Assembly (NCBI GenBank): GCA_013398615.1
Contig: VZSR01003022.1
Location: 5,032,704-5,096,703, forward strand
Direction: 5' to 3'
DNA: 64,000 nt
Origin: Brachypodius melanocephalos
Taxonomy: Eukaryota > Chordata > Aves > Passeriformes > Pycnonotidae
Below, piece by piece: positions 51,701 through 62,155 of the stretch. The translations under genes and the position numbers were made by a program. The stretch's first letter is position 1. Each line of letters starts with the position of its first letter. The notes under the pieces were generated by a model. It worked only from the letters and a program-made list of their open reading frames with translations, did not search any database and was not told the origin of the DNA.

Positions 51701-54700
51701 TATTTGCAAGTTTTGTCATTTAATCATCAAGCTGGTGAGCTTAGATCTTTTATGGATTGCTAAGGTCTTCCATTTTCAAGATAAAAGTCCAAATCCAGCC
51801 CAGATTTGATCAAATCAATCTTTTCTATTATCTGCTTTTTTGAGAAAGGCACCACTCCCAGACCAGACATAAGTCCATGTACCACCACCATTCACTGGTC
51901 TCAGGCTTAGTAAGCATCACCCCCCTCAACTCTTACCCAAAGAGCCAGAGAATGCAACATATTGCAGAATATTGCAATCAAACTATGGAGCAACAAGTCT
52001 CAAGTCTGCAAGTGGTGAAGCTGGAAATACTTCACATCTGAGGACTTGTCTAGAATCAGGTCAGCTACTGTGCAGGCAGCAGGTACTCAGGTGGGGAATA
52101 CAAAACAACTTCACTCCCACCCACCAGAGATGAACTGTCCTTGAGTCATTTCTCCACCCCATGCTTTGGAAAATACAGCTGATCATAGTCAGACTTATCA
52201 CCCCACCAAACCCAAAGCCTGTCCTGTTCCTGGCAGCACACAGTCCCTCGGGAGTAAGCACACTTACCAGGTCACCTGCATTAGGGAGACTGGCACCGCT
52301 GCTGCATAGATTGCCAGATCTCCATAGAGGTAGATAATTATACAGAAATAGAAGAGGTTGACACCCACTGTGGAAAAAGAAAATATTGTCAAGACTCAGT
52401 AGAGTAGACAGAGCATCTTGTTCTCTGCACTTCAAATATACATATTTTTTAAGATCTTAAATCACCATCTGCCTCCATAGTTTCTGCAGCAAACTCCACC
52501 CAAGCTCAGGGAACTTACCATGGAACAGGAACTGATGGGGCATGAGGGGTCTCAGAGCTCCACTCTGCCTCCCTTCAATACCTGGCACTGACACTAAACC
52601 ATCCAGTTCAAGCCCATCCTGCAGTCAAGACCAACAGGTCTCACAAAAGTCATTTGCCAGAAGAAGCTGTCAGCTCTGAACAGCCACAGGCAAACATCCA
52701 GGCGATGCTCTCAGACTCAGAGTGAGCACAGCCTGACAAAGTGAAATGCAGAGAGAATGTTTTTAGGCTCTGCTGATTCCAAATCCTCCGATTTCAAACC
52801 TGCAGGACCTTCACAATACAGCTTTGTAGGGATTTGGCCCTGCAGAGTTCAGATTCCAATGGGCTGAAATGAAGCTGCTTTGGGAGATTCCCTACCACTG
52901 GCAACTTGAGCACAGGTATAATCCTGCAAAGCTTCAAAACTGTTTCTCCATCCCATTTACCCTGATGCCATCACACACACTGTTCCTGCCCCTACTCACT
53001 TTTTTTGGATAAGTTTTTTCTCTGGGTTTGTTGGGGTTTTTTTGTTTTGTTTTTTTAATTGTTTTAATTTAAAGCTTAACCTGCCTGCACCTATGAGATT
53101 ATAAGAAAATCTTACACAAATTAATTGGGTGCACAGAACAGCCTTACTGAGGCACAAGAAGATACTGCTGTGAAGGGCTAAAATCTAAAGAGATAAAGAA
53201 ATGCTTGATGAAACTCCAGGATTCTCTTGCAAGCAAGCCTGTATAAATCTCGCCAACAAATTGGAATATATTTTGTTTCAGAGTCAGATGAGTTACAGAA
53301 TAAAAGGCTCAAATTTATTTAATTTAGGAAGGTCACATTGAAGGAAAACAGCTCAAGAAACCTGCCCGTACTCTCAAGTTGTGATGCCACCTGATGCTTA
53401 ATCCCAGTGCAGCTTGAGCAAACCTCGCACTCAGAGCTGTGAGTGTGTTTCATAGTGACAACTATCAAACAAGGACAACACTGCTGCAGGAATGAGGACT
53501 TATTCCTACAGTACTTGGGTGCCCCAAAGCTTTACCATGTTTTGCCATCATACTACCCCTGGATCTCTGGATGTCAGCAAACATTATTATGCATTCTCCT
53601 TTGTTTAAATAAATTATTCCATATGCTGAGCCTGCTTAGCATGAAAAGGGCTGTATCAGGAAAGCACTGAGAGAGCTTCACTGCTTCTGTACAGTAGCAC
53701 GCTAAATCAATGCTCTAGAGTTGTTCCTGGAGACAAATGGACTTACTACAGAAGTTGTCAGATCATTCTATATAGTTCTCTCCTTGCTTTCTTGCTCTGT
53801 GAAAGATGTCTTCACAGCTAGGGAGTCCCTGCGTTGTTCTGGAGACAGCAACAAACTACCTACCAGTCTTCTCCAATTTCCCATTTAAAAGGGTTGAAGG
53901 TTTTAATAAATATCTGACATAAGACAGAAGCTGCAGAGACATGAAGCTCAGGACTGCAGAAAGACTCAGATGGATACTCTGTTCTGGGATCTGTACCTGG
54001 TCTCAGGACTCAGCTGCCCCACACATACAGAATAAAGCTGACATGACCAGCTAAGCCACAGCAGCACCAGCCAGTACCCAGCAGCACCCCCATTCCAATG
54101 CAGACCACTCTGTCTGCAGGAAGAACAGGTGACATTCCTCTCCCAAACTCATCCTTCCAGGACAGGAAGACTTTAGCAACAGCTCTTTTATAAACTGCTA
54201 CGGACCCTCCCTGATCAATACTTTCATTACTGGGTACAAAACGGAGTGAAAAAAAAGGCAATTACTTCCTGTGAGGAAATAGCATGATAGATGTGCCTAG
54301 CATCTATTACTGCAATAAATGACTGCTCAGTCCCAGAAGAAAGCACCCAACATTAAAAAAAAAATTAAAACAAGAAAAGGAGTAGTTTTTCAGAGCCAGC
54401 TCTTTCAAAAGAGCACACAGTCTCTTCACAGCCAAAACCTAAGTCAGCTCCCTTTAAGAAAGCAGACAATCTGAAATTGAGATTTATCCCCAGCTTACCT
54501 CCTAGGACTGCAGATTCAACTCCTGTCAGATTGTTGAAAATAAAAATCAGTCAAGGGAAAGAAGCAGAGAACTCACTAGAAATGAGGGGTTTTGAGGTCT
54601 ACTGCATACCTTTCATCAGCCTTCCCTCTGCAGACTGTAAAGCCCTCCATCACCTTGGGTTTGGATCCATACTTTGTATATCATGAGTAAACACCCAAAC

Positions 54701-57700
54701 ATTTGCCAGCCGTGAAACCTCACAGGCTGGTGCTTGGAGCTGGGAATTCCCCAGTGTGGCCCAGTTTCTCAGCACTAAGTGGTCACAGAGCAGCTGCCCT
54801 TGCTGAAGGCCTTTCTGTGCAGCTGTGGGAAGGGAGCACCTTGGCAGGGACCTGCAGAGGGAGGTCCTTCCCTTGCCTGTCTCTGCAGCCACTCGAAGGC
54901 CAGAGGGTATCTATGAATCAGTGACAGGCATGGAGCTCACTGCTGAGCTCAGACAAAGGGAAAGCAGCAAATAAGTTACAGCTGCCCTAGGTCCTTTGCT
55001 GCGGGCACCTCATCCCATCTAAAGTCACAAGTAGGGTCAGGCCACGGCCTGCAGCTGTTCCAGCCACCTTCCAGATGGATTCATCCCTTTTCGATGGGCT
55101 GAGGAGACCCTGGGGAGGATCCCTAACACAGAAATCAGATAACTGTGGCTAAAGAAACATTAAGAAGAGGGATTAAGATTTAAGAATACTAAGCAGTTTA
55201 TTTCACTTTGCTTGGAAGCTACATCAGTGCCAATGCAGTGAGAACACATATTCCCAGCACCCTCTATTGGCTGAGCACCAGAGAGGCCCAGAACCTGCCT
55301 GGCTTCTGGGAGTCCTTTCCAGCTCCTCTGTGAAGCACATGCAAAGAAGGGGCCTCCCGAAATTTGATGAGAACACTCTGACTCCTGTTATCCCCACCCC
55401 TCCACAGCCCAATCCTCAGCAATACTGCTAAACTCTGTTAGACGGATTGCTCTCAAAGCACTTCTCAAATATTACTCCTCAAAAAGACATCAAGAGACAG
55501 GGATGTGTTCACCATATTTTACACATAGTAAAGCAAACAAGAAAGAAAACTTGCCTATGGTCATAACTTGGTGGTACAGGCAAGACCAGGAACAAGATGT
55601 TTCTGACACACTTCACTTCTCTGACTAAAAACGTGGCAGCCTAGTCCAAGGCAAATTATTTTAACAGTCCTAAGTGATCCTAATCTACAAAATCCCAGAA
55701 GAGAAATGCAAGAAAATTATAGGGTTTTTTTTCAACTAACTTTAAAATCAAAAACTAAAGTTCAAAGAATATTCACTCCTTAAGCCCAGCTGTCCTTCAG
55801 AGGCAACAGCTTTATCCTGGCATAACACTGATGTAATGTAGTGGAAAAAACCCAGCCTTCCATCACCTCTTTGCAAGGTGGCCAGCGAACAAGGGAAAAC
55901 ATCACTTTCCACAAAAAATGGGGCCTGACAGGCTCAAAACTGCACAGCCATGGTGTCTGATGATGTTCTGGCTCTGCACAGCATTTCATTGTCCTGCTTT
56001 ACAGGTTTCAAAATCCTCATTGCTATGGTTTGTATTTCTATCATACACAGCAATGGATGGGGCTTTATTAGAGCAAGGTTTCAAGTTTGTTCCCTGGCAT
56101 ATAAAAGACATTAAAAAGCAAAAAGACAAGCCAACTGTCTATCACATCCTCAGTAGGGACCTCTTCAGCAGTTCATGTCCTAGCTCTCTTGATGATTCCC
56201 CAGATGCAGAGAACTCCTAGAAGCTCCTATCAGAAGTCTCTTTCCTTCAGACTGCTATTTACAAGGCTCAGGGAAGCCTCAATGTCTTATTCTCAAATGC
56301 TACAACCAAAATACAACCGAAAAACACTGCAGCTGGGCTCCACTGCTTCAGACAGTGGAGATCACAGAGGACAGATGCAGTTCAGAGGTAGGTGAAGTGC
56401 AGTCAGAAAAGGCACTGACTTACACTTGCCTGTATGAAGAAACTGCTCCCACAAGCTGCAGTGTTTTGCTGGTTCCATGCCCACCACAGCAGGTTCTGGC
56501 CCACCCGGCCCATAAATACTTTATAGAAACACGACACAGGAGGATGAATACAGTCCACAGAGAGAAGAAACAGCACATTTGGGTGGAATTATCACAAACT
56601 CAAGACACAAACCCACACTGAGAAGCACACAAACTTATGCAACAGCCATACACACAATGTGCAGGAGGACCAAAAGGGACTTTTGAAATTGTTCATCACT
56701 CACCTTTATTGAAGAACATGGAAGCCATCTGGCCCATTTCTACCCTCTCAGTGATTTCAAAGATATTGGCTGAGCCACGTCTCTCTGCAAGTTAAAAAAC
56801 AAGAAGTGTTTCAACCAGTGCCTCCAAGAAAGCCTGATGCCAGATGACCTGGATACTTGGGAAGCCCTAGCAGTAGTCTGAAGGACAGTATGTACAACTC
56901 CACAGCTGCAGAGTCACTGGGCCAATTACCCTGCTGAAGCTAGTTTAAAGGTGTTTAGAAAATAAGATGTTCTCATCTTAGTGACCTAGAGAGAAAAGAT
57001 CTTTATCAGGCTTCAGAAGGCAAAGTGAATTCTCAATGAGTCTTATCTTGTAAGTGTTCAGGACTTTGGGATGAGAGCATGTGGAATTAAGGGTGAAATG
57101 GACAGAGAATTCCACTGGAACACTGTCTGCAAAGAGGCCTCACACCAGTGAAAGCATGAACTGGGTACTCACGAACTGACAGGATAGGCCGTGTCTCTGC
57201 TCGCTCGTAGCCATCCTGGAGGAGAACATCACTGTCAGACACCCCAGAGGAAGAATCCTCATCTTCATCATCCTCCTGGATGAAAAGACCAGACCACTGC
57301 TGAGATATCTGCTACCCACAGTACAGGCTGTGCCACTCCTAGTGTCACGGTCACTTCCAGACACTCAAAGGAAGATCTCAAACAGGGAAGGGTGGACATG
57401 CAAGCAAAGGCAGTACCAGGGAGCTCAGGGGATGCTATGCAGGGCAGAAGAGGACACGAGCAGAGCAGGCTGAAGTGAGTGACAGACTCAGCTGTCCCAG
57501 CCCCAGCTCACACACACACACAAAAACACTGCCCAATTCATGTAGTGATAAGTGGCACAAGGAAGTTGGAAACTTCAGACAGGTCTGCAGTATTGCAGAA
57601 ATGGGAGGGAAAAAAAATAAATCCAAGCATATCTAGCCAGCACAAGCAGGTCTAGTTCCTAACTCCACCCCAATAACACCAAGCCAGGGGTCTAAATCAG

Positions 57701-60700
57701 TGCAAACAATTATACCTACTCTGATTCAGTAAAGCCACAAGTAAGTTTTACAGCAAGGACATAATTCAGAACTGTCCACAACCTGGGATACTGCCCAAGT
57801 AACAGCAAGGACATCCCAGCCTGTCCCAGTTAAATGACCTGAGATCAGCAAGGATTTATAGTCCTCAGCACACTCCAAATAGCACCAATATATTGGCTGC
57901 CACCTCTCCACATTCATTGAGCAGTGCTTCTGGGCAAGGAGAGCGTGATCAGTAAGAAATGTGAACAACACAAGAGATTTTTCAAAGCAGGAGCAGAAAA
58001 TCCTGTCTTTAATGAGCAACCCCACAGGGAACTAACAGCTATATTTTATATGGCAAAGTTAAGTACAGTAGAAATTTATTTCTTTAGAGTTAGTAATGAG
58101 GCAAGGCAAAGATGCAGGAGTATGCCAGGAAAATCCTGTGTGATAAAACAACAGGAGGAAAAGGAGAATTAAACCCTACACAAACCTTGCGTTTTTCCAT
58201 TCTCTTCCATCTCAGCTGGGCGTTTGCAGCAGCCATGGCTTCCACCACAAAGGTCGTAGTCATATAGCTACAGAGAGAAGAATTAAATTGGTATCATCAG
58301 TACTAGTCAAAAACTGTCACTGAAGAGAGATGGAGAATAATTCCCATCTGTTTGTAGGAGCAAACAAACAAACCAAAACAATCCCTTTTCCAGCTCCCCA
58401 CACATTGTTTTGATAGTGTTTCATTTCAGTTTATTGCTCCCTTCTGCTCTTCAGATTCTGGTGTTCAAGCAGACCACAATGTGCAGTAAAATATGACACA
58501 CCTTCAGATATAAGATGACATTTTAGGTATTTGGAAGGCACATTCCTGGTGTAACTGTGAGTTGAAGGCAGCAAGAGAACTTTGGCCTTTGCTAGAAAGC
58601 AGATTTCCTTCCTCTTTTTAGAACCTAGGACAAACCCAGCTCTATTTGGAAGCTCATGGCAAAGGTACTCTGGTCCCTTAAAAGAATCTTACACATGGCA
58701 TCAGAAGCAAAGCAGCAATACAAGAGCAAGGAGCACATCACACATGCAAGCAAATACTGGAGGCCAGTGAAAGAGCTGCCCAGGGAGACAGGGAGAGCCA
58801 CTTATGGAAGGAATATCATTATCCCAGCTAAAACCAGTCCTATAATATTAATCAATAAATTTTAAAACCCCCACGAATCAATCTTATTTAAGGCTTTAAA
58901 GTGGTTTCTCACTACTTCAGGAACTGGACTCGCCTATCAAGCTCAAATAAGAGATCAGTTTTGCAAGAATAAAAGGAAGTCCCGAGGCCTGTGTAGCAAT
59001 TTCCACCCAGGCTTTTCCTGCACTAAAGGTGCCCAGGGGGCATGAGGAAGTCACAAGTACTAGAACAAAAGGAACAGAGATCCCAAGGCATGCAGCACTT
59101 TGAGCTGTGTTTTTTCAGCTTAAACCAGTGCAGTCCTGTTGCACAGATTTGGAGGTCTGTGCTCTCCTGCTGACCTTAAAGGATTGTCTGCTGGTGCTGA
59201 GTTCCACTTATTGAATTTATGCTTTTAAACTAAGTAGCTAAAAAGAATTGCTTGTAAAACTCCCAGTTACTGGTAACCCCACAGATATCATTTTACCAAG
59301 CTTTTGCAGCAGCCAGCTCTGAGGTGGGGGACTCACAAGCATTTGACCATACAGTCTCCCTGCACAGCAGGGAACAGATCCCGCAGCACAGAACAGATCC
59401 CAAAAGCTCTGCCTCCAAACCAAAGGCACATTCAGGGTGGCAGGGCTGGTTACTGAAAAGGCTGGCACTTCAAAAGTCCGTTGGTACAAATGGCAGGAGG
59501 GAGTTTTGTTTTATTTTATTTTAAAACCAAGCAAGAAGCAAGCAGGGATTCTCAGCCCACCAGAAGATGGCAATTGTAGCACTAACTCTTTAGAAATCAG
59601 TGCTGTATCCACAGGCTTCAGCTCCACCTGCTGCCGCAGCAGGGAGGCGCCTGGACAGGGGCTCACAGTGACTGAGTGTGATAAATAGCAGGCCATCTCC
59701 AAGGTTTTGAGCAGCAAAGGTCTGGAGAGGCTAAGACAGGCCCGGCTATACAGGATTTTCTGTTTCTGACACACTTGCAGCTGCGAAAGCATTGCCAGAA
59801 GCCAAGAGAAAGCTCACACATCTGCAAGTCACAAAGCAAAGACTTGACCCTGTGCCACCTGTGAGCTGGTTGGTGTTTGGGGAACTGATCTGTGACAGAG
59901 GCAAGCATGCAATGTATCCACAGTGAGGACAACGTCAAAAAGGTAGCTGGGATAAAGGTCCCAGAAGACTCTGGGCTGGAGGAAAAGTCCTTCCCATCAG
60001 TTAGGAAATGGGATGTACCAGAGTCTGGAAGCGCATCCCTCCAAATCAGGTCCACAGGCAACACCACCACAGAAACCAACACTCAAGGAGCAGAGGGACA
60101 GAGCACACAGGAAAACAGCAAAAGTCTCTACACTGTCCTCACCCAGCTGAACCTCCCAGTCCCCTAAAGACACACACACACATCCTACCTCATAAATCCC
60201 AGGAACATCAGGAGGACGAGGCTGACGAGCCAGCCTGCTGTGGCAAAGGCCTTGGGCATGGTCAGGGCTCCCGTTCCGACAATGAGGTTGAACATGTAGA
60301 CCAGGCCAACCTGCAATCAGCCATGTGATCCAGCATCAGAGTGTGCCAGGAATCATCCAAAACACCTCACATAGACCCTGATTTAAAAGGAGAGGGCAAT
60401 CCCTGAGCCAGCAGGGTGGGAACAAGTCCATGTAAGAAATAACTGGAGGTGGGAACTGAAATCCAAGAGAACAATGTGGGTGTCAGCACATTTCTGGAGA
60501 AACTGATATTCCCCTCCATTTTTCTAATTATTTTAAATTACTTTGCCTCTCTAACTTGTAAAGTTGTAAAGTACATGAGGGTTTTTTTTGTTTGCTTGTT
60601 TTCAAATCACTGCCTTCTACCAGAAGGTCTATGTTGTGGGTTGGGGTCTCCCTGTTTTTTCTGACCTGAGCACAAGTAGTTACGACTTTGTACCATTCAG

Positions 60701-62155
60701 GACCTTTTATTTCCAGTCAAGCAGGAAATATCCAAACAGAATTCTAATTCAAAGCCTGCTTGCCATTTTACCAGTAAGAAGCTGAGCATATTCTGAAGAA
60801 GGGATTTTACTTCGGGAAAGGATTTTATCTTCTCTGGCAGCGAGCTTTTTCAGTGTCCAGAGACAAAAGAGAACTCTGCACTTGGACAGGACACCCCCAG
60901 GCTAGGAATTCAGCTCAATTCAAGATCAAAAACTGCCAAAGTTGTTGTGCTTTAGTGTTTTTGGTTTTTTTAAAGACAGGTCAGAGTCCCTTCAGAGGAA
61001 AGCCAGTAAAGAGCTGTGTATTATCAGACTTTTCCAGGTGGAGCAATTAACATCAGAACTATTCCCCAGTGACCCTGAGAGCACTTCACGGGCATAAGCA
61101 CAGCAAATTCATCTTTTGCTGAACAGCCCAGAATGATGACTTTCTCAAGCAAAAATGAGAATGGTGTCTGTAATGTTCGGCCTGGTTAGACATCTTCAAG
61201 GAAAGAAGAGAGTCTCAGCCTTTGAGATTACTCTAGGAAATTCATGCAGCACCAGCATAACAACATAAGAGCAGGTGACACTAATCTTTGAGGGTCCAAA
61301 CATCCCAGTTACTGTCTTACTTCTCCATTTTCTCAGTTGTGACCTATTTCTGCAGCCTAATACCCACTTCTCCTACATTTAATCATTAACATGGAGACAA
61401 AAATTTTAAAGCATTTAAAATCCAACACACAGATTTCAGGGCTGGTTCCAAATTTATTGAGTTACTTGAAAAAAAAAAAAAGTTTATAAAGTGCTGTTTT
61501 TAAAAGCTGACATTTCGTGAAGACTTGTGGCTATGAAAACCAGTATTTCCAGTAATATAGGAAAGCAGTAATTGGCTCTGCAGTTGCATAGGACACCACA
61601 TTACAGGGAAGAAACCTCATAATTACTCACTTTCAGTGAAGTGGTGTAAAACAAATTACTGCAACAGCTGCAGCTAAGTAAACATTGAGAAATTCAAGGG
61701 AAAATGTTTATATAAAGCAACAAAAGGGAAGAAAGTGGGATGGTTTTAATGTCCCAGTCCCCCTGTTTATGAAATGACAAGCTGAGTTGATGAAAACATT
61801 AACAAAATGTAAGAAAGTGGGCAGAAGGATGAAGAGCTGGTATGAGACATGAAGCTCTTTCAGCACTTTTAAATCTATACTTTAAGCACACATTATCCCT
61901 TTACTTTAGGAAAAGTGATCTGTGATGTAAAAATGCCCCATAAAACTACAAACACTAAGCATCTTTAATCACCCTTTGACCTTCATCATCTCCTAAAATG
62001 CTGAGGTTATGTTCACGAGGAAGTAGGATTTGCAACAAAATGCTGAGGAAAGACAATCTGGAAAAAAAAAACCAAAACTTGTGACCAAACCCACAAGCAG
62101 TGGAACTTACATAGGGAGAGTAAAGCTCTCCGGTGTCAGTGATGCCACCTGCCAT
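20941..62155 (-). CDS. TMEM104: TMEM104: multi-pass membrane protein, amino-acid transporter-like (spliced, 9 coding exons)
   Basis: Minus-strand coding exons in order: 62155-62111, 60310-60189, 58267-58186, 57275-57173, 56784-56704, 52367-52268, 51491-51383, 35257-35164, 21701-20941. Splice sites are GT/AG and phases agree, giving 498 residues (about 496 in human). The protein starts MAGGITDTGELYSPYVGLVY and ends IVLSESKL, closely like mammalian TMEM104. It belongs to the Aa_trans/SLC36-SLC38-like superfamily with about ten predicted membrane helices; its transport substrate is not established to my knowledge. Visible: a first helix with GTGALTMPKAFATAGW, an acidic serine-rich loop (about 84-105), extracytosolic sequons in exons 7 and 9, and a highly conserved core NFPIIAVTLRNNWKTLFHRE. 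Introns are very large (16 and 13 kb), and the convergent neighbour is GRIN2C, as in human. Confidence 0.95.
24955..25054. other. Assembly gap of exactly 100 N
   Basis: One hundred unresolved bases interrupt the CR1 copy in its reverse-transcriptase region. A run of exactly 100 usually marks a gap of unknown size, so the true distance may differ. Confidence 0.98.
25297..25320. repeat. 12-base tandem duplication inside the CR1 ORF
   Basis: The unit agctcatctgcc occurs twice in a row. On the CR1 coding strand it doubles the four residues A-D-E-L in frame. CR1 copies usually have one, so this is a private change of this copy. Confidence 0.7.
31071..31230. repeat. Two perfect 10-base tandem duplications 120 bases apart
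   Basis: The unit caggctgcaa is repeated at 31071-31080 and 31081-31090, and attatccaat at 31211-31220 and 31221-31230. Both are exact. They lie in TMEM104 intron 8 outside any recognised element. Confidence 0.85.
35164..35257 (-). CDS. TMEM104: TMEM104 coding exon 8 (residues 215-246)
   Basis: This 94-base exon begins after the acceptor gtccttccag. It encodes AAFTLLLGPFTFFNVQKTKY then LQIMTSLMRWI, a membrane helix and its cytosolic flank. It enters in phase 0 and leaves in phase 1 before a gtgagt donor. Confidence 0.95.
35971..36117 (-). mobile_element. CR1 LINE 3'-end fragment
   Basis: The plus strand begins catagaatcgcagaattgtt, the reverse complement of the characteristic CR1 3' terminal repeat. 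It then has the well-known CR1 words ggttggaaaggacctt, ttgctcaaagccctgtcc and acttccagggatgggg. The copy is about 147 bases long, 5'-truncated like most CR1 insertions, and moderately diverged. Confidence 0.92.
46061..46100. repeat. Perfect 20-base tandem duplication
   Basis: The 20-mer tttagccaggcaaagctgta at 46061-46080 is repeated exactly at 46081-46100. It lies in TMEM104 intron 7. No mismatch has accumulated, which suggests a recent duplication and possibly a length polymorphism. Confidence 0.95.
46902..46930. repeat. (AAC)n microsatellite
   Basis: A short run of aac units (caacaacaacaacaacaac) is flanked by A-rich sequence inside TMEM104 intron 7. Confidence 0.9.
47140..47660. promoter_or_regulatory. 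CpG-dense patch inside TMEM104 intron 7
   Basis: Roughly twenty CpG dinucleotides occur in about 500 bases, in words such as gcgtcgggccgg, agcgcttgcgagcccgctc and ctcgcccggcccgcacccgc. The surrounding tens of kilobases are AT-rich and CpG-poor. It may be an intronic enhancer or alternative promoter. No first exon or coding frame can be supported here. Confidence 0.4.
50936..50992 (+). mobile_element. CR1 LINE 3'-end remnant
   Basis: The stretch ggactcaatggtccttgtga then gtcccttctaactctggg and tattttatattct resembles the last 55 bases of CR1 families (gatccttgtgggtcccttccaactc...). It is on the plus strand, short and diverged. Identity is by remembered consensus only. Confidence 0.7.
51383..51491 (-). 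CDS. TMEM104: TMEM104 coding exon 7 (residues 178-214), with a tandem NAGNAG acceptor
   Basis: The exon encodes SVTGNHSCSVGDGTKYNDTD then KCWGPIRRIDAYRLYL, a loop with two N-glycosylation sequons (N-H-S, N-D-T) and two cysteines. The acceptor reads cccagcag on the minus strand. Splicing after the first AG (51492) keeps a Ser and matches mammalian length (TCS.TGN). Splicing after the second (51489) would drop one Ser. The first is chosen here. It leaves in phase 0 before gtgagc. Confidence 0.94.
51492..52267 (-). other. TMEM104: TMEM104 intron 6
   Basis: This phase-2 intron has donor gtaagt and an acceptor with the double AG described for exon 7. No repeat or other feature was recognised. Confidence 0.75.
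52268..52367 (-). CDS. TMEM104: TMEM104 coding exon 6 (residues 145-178)
   Basis: This 100-base exon follows a tttttccacag acceptor. It encodes VGVNLFYFCIIIYLYGDLAI then YAAAVPVSLMQVTC, a membrane helix nearly identical to the mammalian protein. It is phase 1 at entry and phase 2 at exit, with donor gtaagt. Confidence 0.96.
52368..56703 (-). other. TMEM104: TMEM104 intron 5, 4.3 kb
   Basis: This phase-1 intron holds a T-rich stretch near 53025-53070 and an A-run near 54355. No coding frame, repeat family or RNA gene was recognised. Confidence 0.7.
56704..56784 (-). CDS. TMEM104: TMEM104 coding exon 5 (residues 118-145)
   Basis: This 81-base exon follows an acttgcag acceptor. It encodes RRGSANIFEITERVEMGQMA then SMFFNK, the segment entering the next membrane helix. 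The split Gln codon shared with exon 4 fits the mammalian SVQRRGS. The donor is gtgagt. Confidence 0.95.
57173..57275 (-). CDS. TMEM104: TMEM104 coding exon 4 (acidic loop, residues 84-118)
   Basis: This 103-base exon follows a tttcatccag acceptor. It encodes EDDEDEDSSSGVSDSDVLLQ then DGYERAETRPILSV, an acidic, serine-rich cytosolic loop with several acidic contexts that suit casein kinase 2. It ends in phase 1 before gtgagt. Confidence 0.95.
57276..58185 (-). other. TMEM104: TMEM104 intron 3
   Basis: This phase-0 intron contains a short (CA)n run near 57510 and no other recognisable feature. Its donor is the weak gtttgt. Confidence 0.7.
58186..58267 (-). CDS. TMEM104: TMEM104 coding exon 3 (residues 56-83)
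   Basis: This 82-base exon follows a ctctctgtag acceptor. It encodes YMTTTFVVEAMAAANAQLRW then KRMEKRK, the end of the second helix and a basic loop. The donor is gtttgt, weaker than the others in the gene, and is accepted because the phase and protein continue correctly into exon 4. Confidence 0.94.
58268..60188 (-). other. TMEM104: TMEM104 intron 2, 1.9 kb
   Basis: This phase-2 intron holds a short (CA)n run next to its donor (about 60168-60182) and a T/A-rich stretch near 59508-59525. No gene or repeat family was recognised. Confidence 0.7.
60189..60310 (-). CDS. TMEM104: TMEM104 coding exon 2 (first two membrane helices, residues 16-56)
   Basis: This 122-base exon follows a ctgattgcag acceptor. 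It encodes VGLVYMFNLIVGTGALTMPK then AFATAGWLVSLVLLMFLGFM. The broken first helix with G-T-G is typical of the amino-acid/auxin permease fold, where it forms the substrate site. It ends in phase 2 before gtagga. Confidence 0.96.
60311..62110 (-). other. TMEM104: TMEM104 intron 1 (between coding exons 1 and 2)
   Basis: This phase-0 intron has a perfect gtaagt donor at 62110. It contains an A-run at about 61471 and nothing else recognisable. If unspliced, the start-exon frame would read on for 51 codons and stop. Confidence 0.7.
62111..62155 (-). CDS. TMEM104: TMEM104 start exon, coding part (residues 1-15)
   Basis: The ATG at 62155 opens MAGGITDTGELYSPY and joins VGLVY of the next exon, matching the mammalian N-terminus (MAGEITETGELYS.YV). 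The +4 base is G. The exon continues upstream as 5' UTR to an acceptor that I cannot fix. Candidates on the minus strand are tttctctag (exon top 62230) and ggtgacag (exon top 62216). Confidence 0.93.
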
